DNA of 64,000 nt, taken from assembly GCF_001701025.1 (NCBI RefSeq), contig NZ_CP016793.1:4464001-4528000 (forward strand), in the 5' to 3' direction. The notes beneath the pieces are model-generated. The model had not been told where the DNA came from. It ran no database searches and saw nothing but the letters and a program-made list of their open reading frames with translations. Both the position numbers and the translations under genes were made by a program. The first letter of the stretch is position 1; each line of letters opens with the position of its first letter. Of the stretch, positions 9,429-19,642 are shown one piece after another. This stretch comes from Lentzea guizhouensis. GTDB lineage: Bacteria; Actinomycetota; Actinomycetes; Mycobacteriales; Pseudonocardiaceae.

Positions 9429-10100
9429 TCAGCAGAACTTCTCGATCAGCTCCTCGAAGAACCCGCCAGCCTCGATCGCCGCCTTCTCCTGGTCGCCGTC
9501 GCGGACCGCGTGCAGCAGCCCGGTGTGCGACACCTGGTCGCTGCCCGGTGTGCCGGTGTCGACAGAGGCCGCCACCGAAGCTTTGACCGCCTCGGTCAAG
9601 CCCTGGTAGAGCTCGGCTAGAAGCGTGTTGTGCGAGCACTGCACGAGCAGCACGTGGAACGCGGTGTCGTGCTCGACCACCTCGGCCCACTGTTCGGCCT
9701 CCATCGCCGCGTCGCGCTTCTGCAGCAGCTCGGTGAGCCGCGCCAGCTCGGCGTCGGTGCGGTGCTTGGCGGCGAGGCGAGCACCCTCCACCTCCAGCGT
9801 CCTGCGGACCTGGAGGACCTCCTTCAGCTCGGTCCCGCACATCCGGCGCACGGCGCCGGAGATCTCGCTGGTGGCGCGGACGAACGTGCCGTCGCCCTGC
9901 CGCACCTCCAGCAGGCCGGCGTGCGACAGCGCCCGCACGGCCTCGCGGACCGTGTTGCGACCCACCCCGAGCGCGGTGACCAGCTCGGGCTCGGGCGGGA
10001 TGCGCTGCCCGACGGGCCATTCACCGCTGGTGATCGCACCTCTCATCTGGTCGATCACCTGGTCGACGAGGCCCGCCCGTCGGGTAGTGGCCAACGGCAC
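9429..10100 (-). CDS. GntR-family regulator, FadR/FCD subfamily
   Basis: 223-residue regulator: an N-terminal GntR winged helix (about 8-75, with GVGRNTVREAVRALSHAGLLEVRQGDGTFV) and an all-helical FCD ligand domain. Metal-coordinating residues typical of FCD proteins are visible as D and H in EHDTAFH and a later H in VSHTGLLHA. GTG start. It is divergent from an MFS transporter (start 10149) and is the first gene of a likely operon with the epoxide hydrolase and winged-helix gene. Ligand unknown, probably an organic acid as in other FCD proteins. Confidence 0.92.
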   Translation of the reverse strand: MPLATTRRAGLVDQVIDQMRGAITSGEWPVGQRIPPEPELVTALGVGRNTVREAVRALSHAGLLEVRQGDGTFVRATSEISGAVRRMCGTELKEVLQVRRTLEVEGARLAAKHRTDAELARLTELLQKRDAAMEAEQWAEVVEHDTAFHVLLVQCSHNTLLAELYQGLTEAVKASVAASVDTGTPGSDQVSHTGLLHAVRDGDQEKAAIEAGGFFEELIEKFC

Positions 10101-10148
10101 AGCGTCATCCTTTCATCCGAACATCCCATGTCTGCGATAGTGGTGCGC

Positions 10149-11393
10149 GTGACGATCCAGCAGACGACTAGTGCCGCACAGACTGCCACCGATCGGGGTC
10201 GCAGGGTGACGGTCGTCAAGAATCGTCACGTTCCGCTGGTCGGGTCCACGCTGCTCGCGATCGGGGTCGCCCTCGCGGCGGCGAATCTCCGCCCAGCCGT
10301 GACCAGTCTGGCCTCGGTCCTCGTTGATGTCCGCGCCGCCCTTGGCGTTTCGGCCGCTTGGACCAGTGCCCTGACGGCCGTTCCGGCGCTGTGCTTCGGC
10401 TTCGCGGCGTTCGCGGCGCCGTGGCTCGGCCGCCGCCTCGGCATGGCCCGCGCGATCGGCCTCTCACTGGGGGTGCTCACGCTCGGCCTGGTGCTGCGCG
10501 TGATCGACGGTCCGTGGGTCGTGCTCGGCGGCACCTTCATCGCGTGCGCCGGCATCGCGGTGTCCAACGTCCTGATCCCCGTCGTGGTGAAGGCGTCGTT
10601 CCCGGACCGCGTCGGCCTGCTCACGGGTGTCTACACGGGAACGTTGTCCGCGGGCGCCGCGCTGGCCGCCGCGTTGACGCCGCGCCTGGAGGAGTACCTC
10701 GGCTCGTGGCGGCTCGCGGTCGGTGCGTGGGCGCTGCTGTCGCTGGGCGCGGTCGTGGTCTGGTTCGCGGGTGCCCGGCACGGTTCGTCGGCGACGTTCG
10801 TGAAGTCGGCGGCACCGGTCGCGCCGCGTTCGTTGCTGCGCAGCCCGCTCGCGTGGGTGATCACGGTGTTCTTCGGCCTGCAGTCGCTCTTCGCCTACAC
10901 GGTGATGGGCTGGCTGCCCGCGATGCTCGTCGACGCCGGGGTGGACCGGAACACCGCCGGGATGCTGCTCGCGGTCTCGATGCTGCTGAGCGTGCCGGTG
11001 AGCCTGTTCGTGCCGCCGATCGCCGCGCGGTTCTCCAGCCAGGGCCCGGTGGTGCTGGTGCTGGGCGTGCTGTCGTTCGCCGGCATCCTCGGCATGCTGG
11101 TGGCACCGGCCGCCGCTCCCGGCCTGTGGATGGTGCTGATCGGGTTCGGGATGGGCATGTTCCCGTTGGCGCTGCTGGTGATGTCGCTGCGCACGAAGTC
11201 CACTTCGGACACCGCGCGGCTGTCGGCGATGGCGCAGAGCCTCGGGTACCTGATCGCGGCCTCCGGGCCGTTCGCGTTCGGCCTGCTGCGCGACGCCACG
11301 GGTGCGTGGACGGTGTCGCTGGTGCTGCAGCTGGTGCTGCTGGCCGCGCTGACCGCGCTGGGCTGGATCGCCGGCCGTCCGCGCTACGTGTAG
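10149..11393 (+). CDS. MFS transporter (CynX/NimT-type)
   Basis: 414-residue major-facilitator protein with 12 predicted helices and the loop motif LGRRLGMARAIG after helix 2. The run AAANLRPAVTSLASVL in helix 1 is typical of the CynX/NimT (YeaN) branch, whose members export cyanate, 2-nitroimidazole and similar small compounds. Several starts are in frame (ATG 10128, GTG 10140, 10143, 10149). I pick GTG 10149 because GATAGT ends exactly 7 bases upstream and no Shine-Dalgarno sequence is present. Divergent from the GntR regulator, whose operator probably lies in the 48 bases between them. Confidence 0.88.
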   Translation: MTIQQTTSAAQTATDRGRRVTVVKNRHVPLVGSTLLAIGVALAAANLRPAVTSLASVLVDVRAALGVSAAWTSALTAVPALCFGFAAFAAPWLGRRLGMARAIGLSLGVLTLGLVLRVIDGPWVVLGGTFIACAGIAVSNVLIPVVVKASFPDRVGLLTGVYTGTLSAGAALAAALTPRLEEYLGSWRLAVGAWALLSLGAVVVWFAGARHGSSATFVKSAAPVAPRSLLRSPLAWVITVFFGLQSLFAYTVMGWLPAMLVDAGVDRNTAGMLLAVSMLLSVPVSLFVPPIAARFSSQGPVVLVLGVLSFAGILGMLVAPAAAPGLWMVLIGFGMGMFPLALLVMSLRTKSTSDTARLSAMAQSLGYLIAASGPFAFGLLRDATGAWTVSLVLQLVLLAALTALGWIAGRPRYV

Positions 11394-11453
11394 TCCCGCA
11401 TCTGGTCAGGAATCGAGAAGCACGGCGTTCGCGCTGGTCATAACGTTGCCGGC

Positions 11454-11858
11454 ATGGACATCACCATTCACGCGACGTTCCTCCCGCACACCGACCCGGA
11501 CGTCTCGCTGGCGTTCTACCGCGACCTGCTCGGCTGGGAGGTCCGCGCCGACGTCGGCGGGGGCACGCACCGCTGGATCACCGTCGGCCCGGCCGGTTCC
11601 CCGTCGTCGGTCGTGCTCGAACCACCCGCGATGGCCGACGGCCTCACCGACGCCCACCGCACCGCGATCGCCGAGATGATGGCCGCCGGGAGCTACGCGT
11701 TCATCACCCTGTCGACGCCGGACCTGGACGGCACCTTCGAGAAGCTGCAGGCGGGCGGCGCGGACGTCGTGCAGGAACCGACCGCGCAGCCGTGGGGTGC
11801 GCGTGACTGCGTGTTCCGCGACCCGGCCGGCAACACCGTGCGCATCCAAGAGGCCTAG
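11454..11858 (+). CDS. VOC-family (glyoxalase/bleomycin-resistance fold) protein
   Basis: 134-residue vicinal-oxygen-chelate protein made of the usual paired beta-alpha-beta-beta-beta modules. Near the start are PHTDPDVSLAFYRDLLGWEV and, near the end, DCVFRDPAGNTVRIQE, which carries the family's last metal-side Glu. Such proteins are dioxygenases, glyoxalase-like enzymes or drug-binding proteins; no specific function can be assigned. ATG 11454 is preceded by TAACGT with exactly 7 bases between, the leaderless pattern. Its stop overlaps the convergent flavodoxin gene by 4 bases. Confidence 0.85.
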   Translation: MDITIHATFLPHTDPDVSLAFYRDLLGWEVRADVGGGTHRWITVGPAGSPSSVVLEPPAMADGLTDAHRTAIAEMMAAGSYAFITLSTPDLDGTFEKLQAGGADVVQEPTAQPWGARDCVFRDPAGNTVRIQEA

Positions 11859-12268
11859 TTGCTGACGAACCCGCGGTGCAGCACGGTGAGCTGGTCGGCG
11901 AGGTAACGGGCCCACGCCTTGGCCCGGTCCCAGTCCGGTGCCGCACCGCCGAAGCTCACCGGCCCGTTCGCCCCGAGCTTGCGCACCATCCTCGTGACGT
12001 CGCCCGGCACCGGCGGCATTCCCCGGTGGAACAACCACATCGGCGTGTGCCTCAGTGAAACCTTGTGCCTGCGCACGAATCTGTGCGCGTCCCTGGCCGC
12101 CGCGTCCCCCATGATCACGGCACCGTACCCGTGCAGGCTCTCGGCGGCGGCGATGGACAGGACCGTGACGCGCAGCCCGCAGCCGGCGAGCTCGGTGCCG
12201 ATGATCTGGGCGATCTCGTCCGTGGCGGCGATCGTGGACGTGTAAGCGACGAGCACTTTGTCGGTCAT
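11855..12268 (-). CDS. Flavodoxin-domain protein
   Basis: 137-residue single-domain protein of the flavodoxin fold. MTDKVLVAYTSTIAATDEIA is the first strand and phosphate-binding loop of the protoporphyrinogen-oxidase-like (HemG) flavodoxins, and YGAVIMGDAA is the second FMN-contact region. It probably binds FMN and carries electrons. It lies 64 bases downstream of mycothione reductase on the same strand, with a perfect hairpin between, so it may be co-transcribed with it and belong to thiol redox homeostasis; that is inference. Confidence 0.82.
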   Translation of the reverse strand: MTDKVLVAYTSTIAATDEIAQIIGTELAGCGLRVTVLSIAAAESLHGYGAVIMGDAAARDAHRFVRRHKVSLRHTPMWLFHRGMPPVPGDVTRMVRKLGANGPVSFGGAAPDWDRAKAWARYLADQLTVLHRGFVSN

Positions 12269-12279
12269 CGCTGCATCTT

Positions 12280-12309
12280 CGACGGTGCCGCCCGTGAGCG
12301 GCACCGTCG
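12280..12309 (-). terminator. Perfect 12-bp hairpin between mtr and flavodoxin gene
   Basis: CGACGGTGCCGC and GCGGCACCGTCG are perfectly complementary around a 6-base loop, 23 bases after the mycothione reductase stop and 11 bases before the flavodoxin start. No T-run follows. It may be a terminator, a partial terminator lowering flavodoxin expression, or an mRNA-processing structure. Confidence 0.55.
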
Positions 12310-12332
12310 GAAGGCCCTGTGGCGCGGGGACT

Positions 12333-13703
12333 TCAGTCCAGAGGCAGGTTGAGAAGGGCGTTCTCGACGAGCTCCGGCATCGCCGGGTGGATCCAGTACT
12401 GCCCACGTGCCATGGACTTCGCATCCAGACCGAAGCTCATTGCTTGGATGAGCGGCTGGATCACCGTCGACGCCTGCGGCCCGATGATGTGCGCGCCGAG
12501 CAGCTGCCCCGTGGCCGGATCCGCGATGAGCTTCGCGAAACCGGTCTTGTCCTCCATCGCCCACCCGTACGCGATGCTCGCGTAGGCCTGACTCGAAGTG
12601 ACATAACGGATTTTTCGGGCTTTCGCCTGTTCCTCGGTGAGCCCGACGCTCGCGATCTGCGGGCTGGAGAACACCGCGGCCGGCACGAACCGGTGGTCGC
12701 TCCTGATCGGCTCGTCGGGGTTGAGCAGGTTGTGCTGCACGACCTTGGCCTCGTGGTTGGCCACGTGCTTGAGCTGGTAGTCGGAGCTGATGTCGCCCAG
12801 CGCCAGGATGTGCGGCTGGCTGGTGCGCTGGAACTCGTCGACCTTGACCCGCCCGTCCTCGTGCAGCTCGACCGCCTTGCCCGCATCGAGCAGGTCGCTG
12901 TTCGGCTGCCGTCCGACCGCGATGAGGAGCTGGCTCGCCTCCACCGTCTCCTCGCCGTCGGGCCCTTCGAGGTGCAGCCGGACGCCCGTGGCGGTCTTCT
13001 CCGCACGCGTCGTCTTGCGCTGCAGCCGGACGTCCCACTTCGTCTTGGCGACCTCGGTGAACCGCTCGGCGATCTCCAGGTCCTCGTGCCGCAGCAGGAG
13101 GTTGCTCCGCGCGATCATCGTGACCTGGACGCCGAAGCTGCTGAAGACGTGCGCGAACTCCGAGGCGATGAACCCGCTGCCCACGATGATGAGGCTCTCG
13201 GGCAGCTCGTCCAGCCGCATGATGGTGTCGCTGGTGTGGAACCCGGTCGTGTCGAGGTCGGCGATGTCGGGGGTGGTGGGCCTCGACCCCGCCGCGATGA
13301 CGATCCGGTCGGCGGTGATGGTCTCGCCGGTGCCGGTGTCGATCGTGTGCGCGTCGATGAACTTCGCCGTGCCCTCGTAGACGGTCACGTTGGCGTTCTC
13401 GTTGGCCCGCCAGTTCCGCCCGCCCTCGGCGATGGGGTCGATCCGGCCGAAGATGCGGTCCCGGATCTCGGGCCAGCGCACGGCGTCCAGGTGCGCGTCC
13501 ACGCCGAGCTTCTCGGCGTTCGCAGGCGCCGCGGCCTGGTCGGCGGTGTGGACGAACATCTTCGTCGGGATGCAGCCGACGTTCAGGCAGGTGCCGCCGA
13601 ACGTGCCCTTCTCGAGGATGGCGATCTGCCAGCCTGCCATGGCGTCGTTCGGGATGGAGTTGCCGGAGCCGGTGCCGATGATGACCAGGTCGAAGTGCCT
13701 CAC
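12333..13703 (-). CDS. mtr: Mycothione reductase
   Basis: NADPH- and FAD-dependent reductase that regenerates mycothiol from its disulfide. About 456 residues (459 in M. tuberculosis Rv2855). The FAD-binding motif IIGTGSGNS sits at residues 7-15, the redox-active disulfide is in GGTCLNVGCIPTK (CxxxxC), the NADPH-binding glycine motif is IVGSGFIASE, and the C-terminal QYWIHPAMPE supplies the catalytic His-Glu pair. GTG 13703 is chosen (TTGGA seven bases upstream); a TTG at 13715 is also possible. Presence of this enzyme places the organism among mycothiol producers. A 13-base palindrome at 13734-13746 lies just upstream. Confidence 0.96.
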   Translation of the reverse strand: MRHFDLVIIGTGSGNSIPNDAMAGWQIAILEKGTFGGTCLNVGCIPTKMFVHTADQAAAPANAEKLGVDAHLDAVRWPEIRDRIFGRIDPIAEGGRNWRANENANVTVYEGTAKFIDAHTIDTGTGETITADRIVIAAGSRPTTPDIADLDTTGFHTSDTIMRLDELPESLIIVGSGFIASEFAHVFSSFGVQVTMIARSNLLLRHEDLEIAERFTEVAKTKWDVRLQRKTTRAEKTATGVRLHLEGPDGEETVEASQLLIAVGRQPNSDLLDAGKAVELHEDGRVKVDEFQRTSQPHILALGDISSDYQLKHVANHEAKVVQHNLLNPDEPIRSDHRFVPAAVFSSPQIASVGLTEEQAKARKIRYVTSSQAYASIAYGWAMEDKTGFAKLIADPATGQLLGAHIIGPQASTVIQPLIQAMSFGLDAKSMARGQYWIHPAMPELVENALLNLPLD

Positions 13704-13733
13704 GTGTCGATCCAACCATCCGGCGGGGAGCGG

Positions 13734-13746
13734 TGTTCCCGGAACA
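13734..13746. promoter_or_regulatory. Palindrome upstream of mycothione reductase
   Basis: TGTTCC-C-GGAACA lies 31-43 bases upstream of the chosen mtr start. It is a perfect 6-1-6 palindrome in the promoter region and may be an operator; no regulator can be named. Confidence 0.35.
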
Positions 13747-13784
13747 GGTGTTACGCGGGGCTTACAAGGGGCCCGTTCGCGGCA

Positions 13785-13814
13785 CTGCCCGGCACGCCAC
13801 CGCGCACCGGGCAG
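13785..13814 (-). terminator. Hairpin after YbhB-family gene
   Basis: CTGCCCGG and CCGGGCAG are complementary across a 14-base loop, beginning 13 bases downstream of the stop of the 13827-14354 gene on the minus strand. The position fits a terminator separating it from mtr. Confidence 0.5.
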
Positions 13815-13826
13815 GCAGGACCAGTG

Positions 13827-14354
13827 TCAGTGCTGGTAGGTCGGCGTGATGATCGCCCGGGCCAGCGTGTGGAACGCGAGGTTGAAGCTCACCACGGCCG
13901 GCGAGGCGTCGCCGTCCACGTCGAGCGCGTCCACGTCCACCGCGTGCACCACGAAGTAGTAGCGGTGCGGGTGGTCGCCCTTGGGCGGGGCGGCGCCGCC
14001 GAACGCGCGGGTGCCGTAGTCGGAGCGCACGTGGAAGGCGTCGCCGGGCAGCGTGTCATCCGAGGCGCCCGCGCCGGTGTCCAGCGAGGTCGTGGAGGCG
14101 GGGATGTTGACGGCGACCCAGTGCCAGAAGCCGGAGGGCGTGGGGGCGTCGGGGTCGAAGCAGGTGACGACGAAGCTGCGGGTCTCCGCCGGGAAGCCGG
14201 ACCAGCTGAGCTGGGGTGAGGTGTTGCCGCCCTCGAAGACCTGCGCGTCGGGGAGCTGTTCGCCGTCAGCCACGTCCGCGGACGTCACGGAGAACGAGCC
14301 GGCCGCGGGGAGCAGGGAGTAGGGGTCCGGAGCGACTGGGCGCTCGAGGCTCAT
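13827..14354 (-). CDS. YbhB/YbcL family protein (PEBP fold)
   Basis: 175-residue phosphatidylethanolamine-binding-protein-fold protein. The family signatures are all present: [15 protein letters not shown] near the middle, then [14 protein letters not shown] with the ligand-pocket histidines, and an aromatic C-terminal end. No signal peptide, so cytoplasmic. Bacterial members are of unclear function; the eukaryotic namesake inhibits Raf kinase but this role does not apply here. An excellent ribosome binding site (AAGGAGG, six bases before the ATG) marks the start, unlike the leaderless genes nearby. Confidence 0.92.
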   Translation of the reverse strand: MSLERPVAPDPYSLLPAAGSFSVTSADVADGEQLPDAQVFEGGNTSPQLSWSGFPAETRSFVVTCFDPDAPTPSGFWHWVAVNIPASTTSLDTGAGASDDTLPGDAFHVRSDYGTRAFGGAAPPKGDHPHRYYFVVHAVDVDALDVDGDASPAVVSFNLAFHTLARAIITPTYQH

Positions 14355-14444
14355 GGGAACTCCTCCTTTTTGTGATCAGTTCGACCCTATCCCCGTGCAA
14401 CCATGTGCACCTGCGCGGCGTCTTCCGCGTGGAGGGGGAAAACG

Positions 14445-15203
14445 ATGTTCAAGTTGCGGCTTTGTGCTGCTCTGGTGCTGGTCGCCGTGCTCGTGGCGTG
14501 TGGGGAGCAGCCGCAGCCGAGCGCGCCGGTGCTCACGACTGCGCCGCCGGCCACCACCACGGCCGAGAAGCCGAAGCGCATGTTCGAGCCGCCGTACCCG
14601 TACGGCACCACCCAGGCCAAGGCGCCGGCGGTCCACGACGGCATGGTGCCCGTGGTCACGCGGATCGAAACCGACAAGCCGTACGTGTTCGTCACGATCG
14701 ACGACGGCGCGGTGCAGCACCCGAAAGCGCGCGAGCTGATGATCCAGGCGGGCGTGTGGCCGTCGGTGTTCCTCAACACCAAGTACGCCGAGGGCCACCA
14801 GGACTACTTCAAGAACCTGCCCGTCACGGTGCACAGCCACACCTCGACGCACCCGAACCTGCACGGCAAGGGCTACGAGTTCCAGAAGCACGAGATCTGC
14901 GGCAACGCCGACTTCCTCGCGACCGACTACGGCAAGCGCCCGACGCTGTTCCGCCCGCCGTTCGGCAACTACGACGCGACCACGCGCAAGGCCGCCGCCG
15001 ACTGCGGGTTCAAGGCGCTCGTCAACTGGACCGCCGCGGTCAACGACGGCCGGGTGCAGTTCCAGGTCGGTGACCGGCTGCGGCCGGGTGATGTCGTGCT
15101 CATGCACTTCCGGACGACGTTCGTCGAGGACTTCACGGCCTTTCTGAACAAGGCCAAGGAGAACGGGCTCACGCCTGTACCCCTGGAGGACTTCCTGGGG
15201 TAG
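14445..15203 (+). CDS. Polysaccharide deacetylase lipoprotein
   Basis: 252-residue secreted lipoprotein. The signal peptide ends in the lipobox LVAC (Cys near residue 19) and is followed by a Pro/Thr-rich linker. The NodB domain shows motif 1 (TIDDG), the metal motif HSHTSTH and the later RPPFGNYD, so a carbohydrate esterase 4 activity on peptidoglycan or another N-acetylated polymer is likely. GGAGGGGG lies seven bases before ATG 14445. It runs in the same direction as two small secreted proteins downstream, with a 22-base gap, and may share their transcript. Confidence 0.88.
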   Translation: MFKLRLCAALVLVAVLVACGEQPQPSAPVLTTAPPATTTAEKPKRMFEPPYPYGTTQAKAPAVHDGMVPVVTRIETDKPYVFVTIDDGAVQHPKARELMIQAGVWPSVFLNTKYAEGHQDYFKNLPVTVHSHTSTHPNLHGKGYEFQKHEICGNADFLATDYGKRPTLFRPPFGNYDATTRKAAADCGFKALVNWTAAVNDGRVQFQVGDRLRPGDVVLMHFRTTFVEDFTAFLNKAKENGLTPVPLEDFLG

Positions 15204-15225
15204 CCGGAGAGAAGAGGGGGAGCAG

Positions 15226-15672
15226 ATGAAGCGTTTCGCAGCAGCGCTCATCGCCGTGGGGACGGCGTTGAGCGTGGTTCCACAGGCCGCCGCGGCCGAG
15301 TACGCGGAGCTCACGAACGTCAGGACCGGGCGGCACGCGACGTTCGACCGGGTGGTGTTCGACCTGACCGGCGGGCAGCCGCAGGACAGCGCCTCCGTGG
15401 TCGCGCAGCCGGAGAACTGCGGTTCCGGCAAGCCGATCTCGGCGCCGGGCGTGGAGTTCCTGGAGGTGCGCCTGACGCCGGCCGACGCGCACGGTTACAC
15501 CGGCTCCCGCAACTTCACGACGCCGGACCTGGCGAACGTGAGGAGCGTCGTGTTCACGTGCGACTTCGAGGCCGACCTGTCGATCGCGATCGGTCTCGGC
15601 AGGGCGAACGCGGGCTACCGCGCCTTCTTCCTGACGAGTCCGCCGCGTTACGTGGTCGACATCGACCACTGA
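15226..15672 (+). CDS. Secreted AMIN-like domain protein (copy 1)
   Basis: 148-residue secreted protein: a Sec signal peptide of about 24 residues (cleavage after AAAA), then a single AMIN-like beta domain. Landmarks are LTNVRTGRHATFDRVVFDL after the signal, YTGSRNF in the middle, and the closing YVVDIDH. Two cysteines (one in ENCGSG, one in TCDFEA) probably form a disulfide outside the cell. AMIN-type domains bind cell-wall or other surface glycans, but the role of these single-domain actinobacterial forms is unknown. AGGGGGAGC precedes the ATG. It is paralogous to the next gene. Confidence 0.83.
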   Translation: MKRFAAALIAVGTALSVVPQAAAAEYAELTNVRTGRHATFDRVVFDLTGGQPQDSASVVAQPENCGSGKPISAPGVEFLEVRLTPADAHGYTGSRNFTTPDLANVRSVVFTCDFEADLSIAIGLGRANAGYRAFFLTSPPRYVVDIDH

Positions 15673-15735
15673 CGCAACTGTGGTCCGAGTCACACGTCTT
15701 GAAGGCATCTGAGTCACCCTGAGAGGGGGCCAACG

Positions 15736-16203
15736 ATGAACAAGCGCATTGCCGCCGTCCTGCTGGCGGTGTTGACGGTCCTGACCTTCGTCCCGGTCGC
15801 GTCGGCGCAGAGCACGCCCACGCTGTCGAACATCAGGACCGGCCGCAACACCGGGTTCGACCGGGTGGTGCTGGACCTGTCCGGTCTGCCCGCCGAACAC
15901 CGGGTCCGAGAGGTCACCGCGGTCTCGAACTGCGGGTCTGGGATGCCGGTCGCGGTGCCCGGCAGCGAGATCCTCGAGGTCACGCTGATCGGTGCCGCCG
16001 CGCACGACGACGCCGGGAACCCGACCTACACCGGGTCGCGCAACTTCCCGACGCCTGGTTTGACGAACGTCCGCGGAGTGGCGCTCACGTGCGACTTCGA
16101 GGCCACGCTCGGCATCGCCGTCGGCTACGGCAACGCCGCGTCGTGGCACCGGGTGTTCACGCTGACGAGCCCGAACCGGCTCGTCATCGACATCGGTCAC
16201 TGA
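15736..16203 (+). CDS. Secreted AMIN-like domain protein (copy 2)
   Basis: 155-residue paralogue of the preceding gene, aligned over its whole length: signal peptide ending SAQ, then LSNIRTGRNTGFDRVVLDL, the NCGSG and TCDFEA cysteine motifs, YTGSRNF, and the same ending (LVIDIGH). An eight-residue insertion (AAHDDAGN region) precedes YTGSRNF. GAGAGGGGG lies upstream of ATG 15736. The pair looks like an old tandem duplication, separated by 63 bases and ended by the strong hairpin at 16229-16270. Confidence 0.83.
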   Translation: MNKRIAAVLLAVLTVLTFVPVASAQSTPTLSNIRTGRNTGFDRVVLDLSGLPAEHRVREVTAVSNCGSGMPVAVPGSEILEVTLIGAAAHDDAGNPTYTGSRNFPTPGLTNVRGVALTCDFEATLGIAVGYGNAASWHRVFTLTSPNRLVIDIGH

Positions 16204-16228
16204 GCGGCAACCGCTACAACGGCAAAAG

Positions 16229-16270
16229 CCCCGTGGGGGCAGCGGTCGCCGCTGCTGCCCCCACGAGGGG
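16229..16270. terminator. Bidirectional terminator between AMIN-like gene and lon
   Basis: CGTGGGGGCAGC (16232-16243) pairs perfectly with GCTGCCCCCACG (16254-16265), and flanking CCCC/GGGG extends the stem. It lies between two convergent genes and should stop transcription from both. Confidence 0.75.
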
Positions 16271-16286
16271 TCCTGACTCCGAACCG

Positions 16287-18638
<2,352 letters not shown>

Positions 18639-18654
18639 CTCGTCACCCTCCAAA

Positions 18655-18675
18655 GTTGAGTCTGTACCGCTCAAC
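18655..18675. promoter_or_regulatory. HAIR operator (HspR) upstream of lon
   Basis: GTTGAGT-N7-GCTCAAC matches the HspR-associated inverted repeat CTTGAGT-N7-ACTCAAG with one change in each arm, the two changes being symmetrical. It lies 17-37 bases before the lon ATG, where bound HspR would block the promoter. Control of lon by HspR through HAIR is established in Streptomyces; binding in this organism is inference. Confidence 0.75.
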
Positions 18676-18844
18676 CAACTTCAGCGGGGCGGTGTTCCCC
18701 CGGTGCGTTCGCTGTGAGCGAGCGGCCGGATGACCGACCGCTTGTTCGAGTGCGCTCGGCTGGAAGGGCAACGGCGTGCCGACACGCTGGGCGACTGGGC
18801 GCGTGGCGGTGGACACCCGTGCGGCGACGAGCGAGGATCTGCCC

Positions 18845-19642
18845 GTGAAGGAAGAGCTGAAGTGGGTCCCGTCCACCGTCGACGTCACGCGGCCGAGCGT
18901 TGCGCGGATGTACGACTACTACCTGGGCGGCTCGCACAACTTCGAAGCCGACCGTGCCGCCGCCAAGCAGGTGGAGCAGATCTTCCCCGCCATCGCCCAG
19001 AGCGCGGGTGCCAACCGCTCGTTCCTGCGCAGGGCCGTGCGCCACCTCGTCGCGCAGGGCGTCGACCAGTTCCTCGACCTGGGCTCCGGCATCCCGACCG
19101 TGGGCAACGTCCACGAGATCGCCCAGCAGGACAACCCGGACGCGCGCGTGGTCTACGTGGACTTCGAGCCCGTCGCGGTCGCCCACGCCAACGCCCTGCT
19201 CGCCGACAACTCCCACGCCATCGCCTTGCAGGCCGACCTGCGGACGCCCGCGACGGTGCTCAAGGGCGCGCGCGAGGTCCTCGACTTCGACCGCCCGGTC
19301 GCGGTGCTGATCATCGCGGCCCTGCACTTCGTCCCCGACTCCGACGACCCGTACGGCGCCGTCGCCGAGTACATGTCGGCCTTCCCCTCCGGCTCGTACC
19401 TCGCGATCACGCACGGCACGCACGACGACATCACGCCGGAGGAGAAGGCCGAGGCCGCCAGGGTCATGGCCGTCTACAAGAACACCGACAACCAGATCAG
19501 CATCCGCAACCGGGCCGAGGTCGGCCGCTTCTTCGAGGGCATGGAGATGCTGGAGCCGGGCATCGTCCCGGTCAACGAGTGGCGCCCGGACTCCTACGAG
19601 GACCGCATCAGCATCTACGGCGCCGTCGCCCGCAAGCCCTGA
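18845..19642 (+). CDS. SAM-dependent methyltransferase, DUF574-type
   Basis: About 265 residues of the actinobacterial S-adenosylmethionine methyltransferase family (DUF574). Its hallmark N-terminus, TRPSVARMYDYYLGGSHNF, is present, followed by FLDLGSGIPTVGNVHE (SAM-binding motif I) and VVYVDFEPVAVAHA (motif II). Members occur in many copies in streptomycete-like genomes and their substrates are unknown. GTG 18845 gives the usual family start and has GAGGA seven bases upstream; an in-frame GTG at 18776, also with a GGAAGG box, would add 23 residues. The gene's 3' end overlaps the convergent ligase gene by 28 bases. Confidence 0.85.
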   Translation: MKEELKWVPSTVDVTRPSVARMYDYYLGGSHNFEADRAAAKQVEQIFPAIAQSAGANRSFLRRAVRHLVAQGVDQFLDLGSGIPTVGNVHEIAQQDNPDARVVYVDFEPVAVAHANALLADNSHAIALQADLRTPATVLKGAREVLDFDRPVAVLIIAALHFVPDSDDPYGAVAEYMSAFPSGSYLAITHGTHDDITPEEKAEAARVMAVYKNTDNQISIRNRAEVGRFFEGMEMLEPGIVPVNEWRPDSYEDRISIYGAVARKP

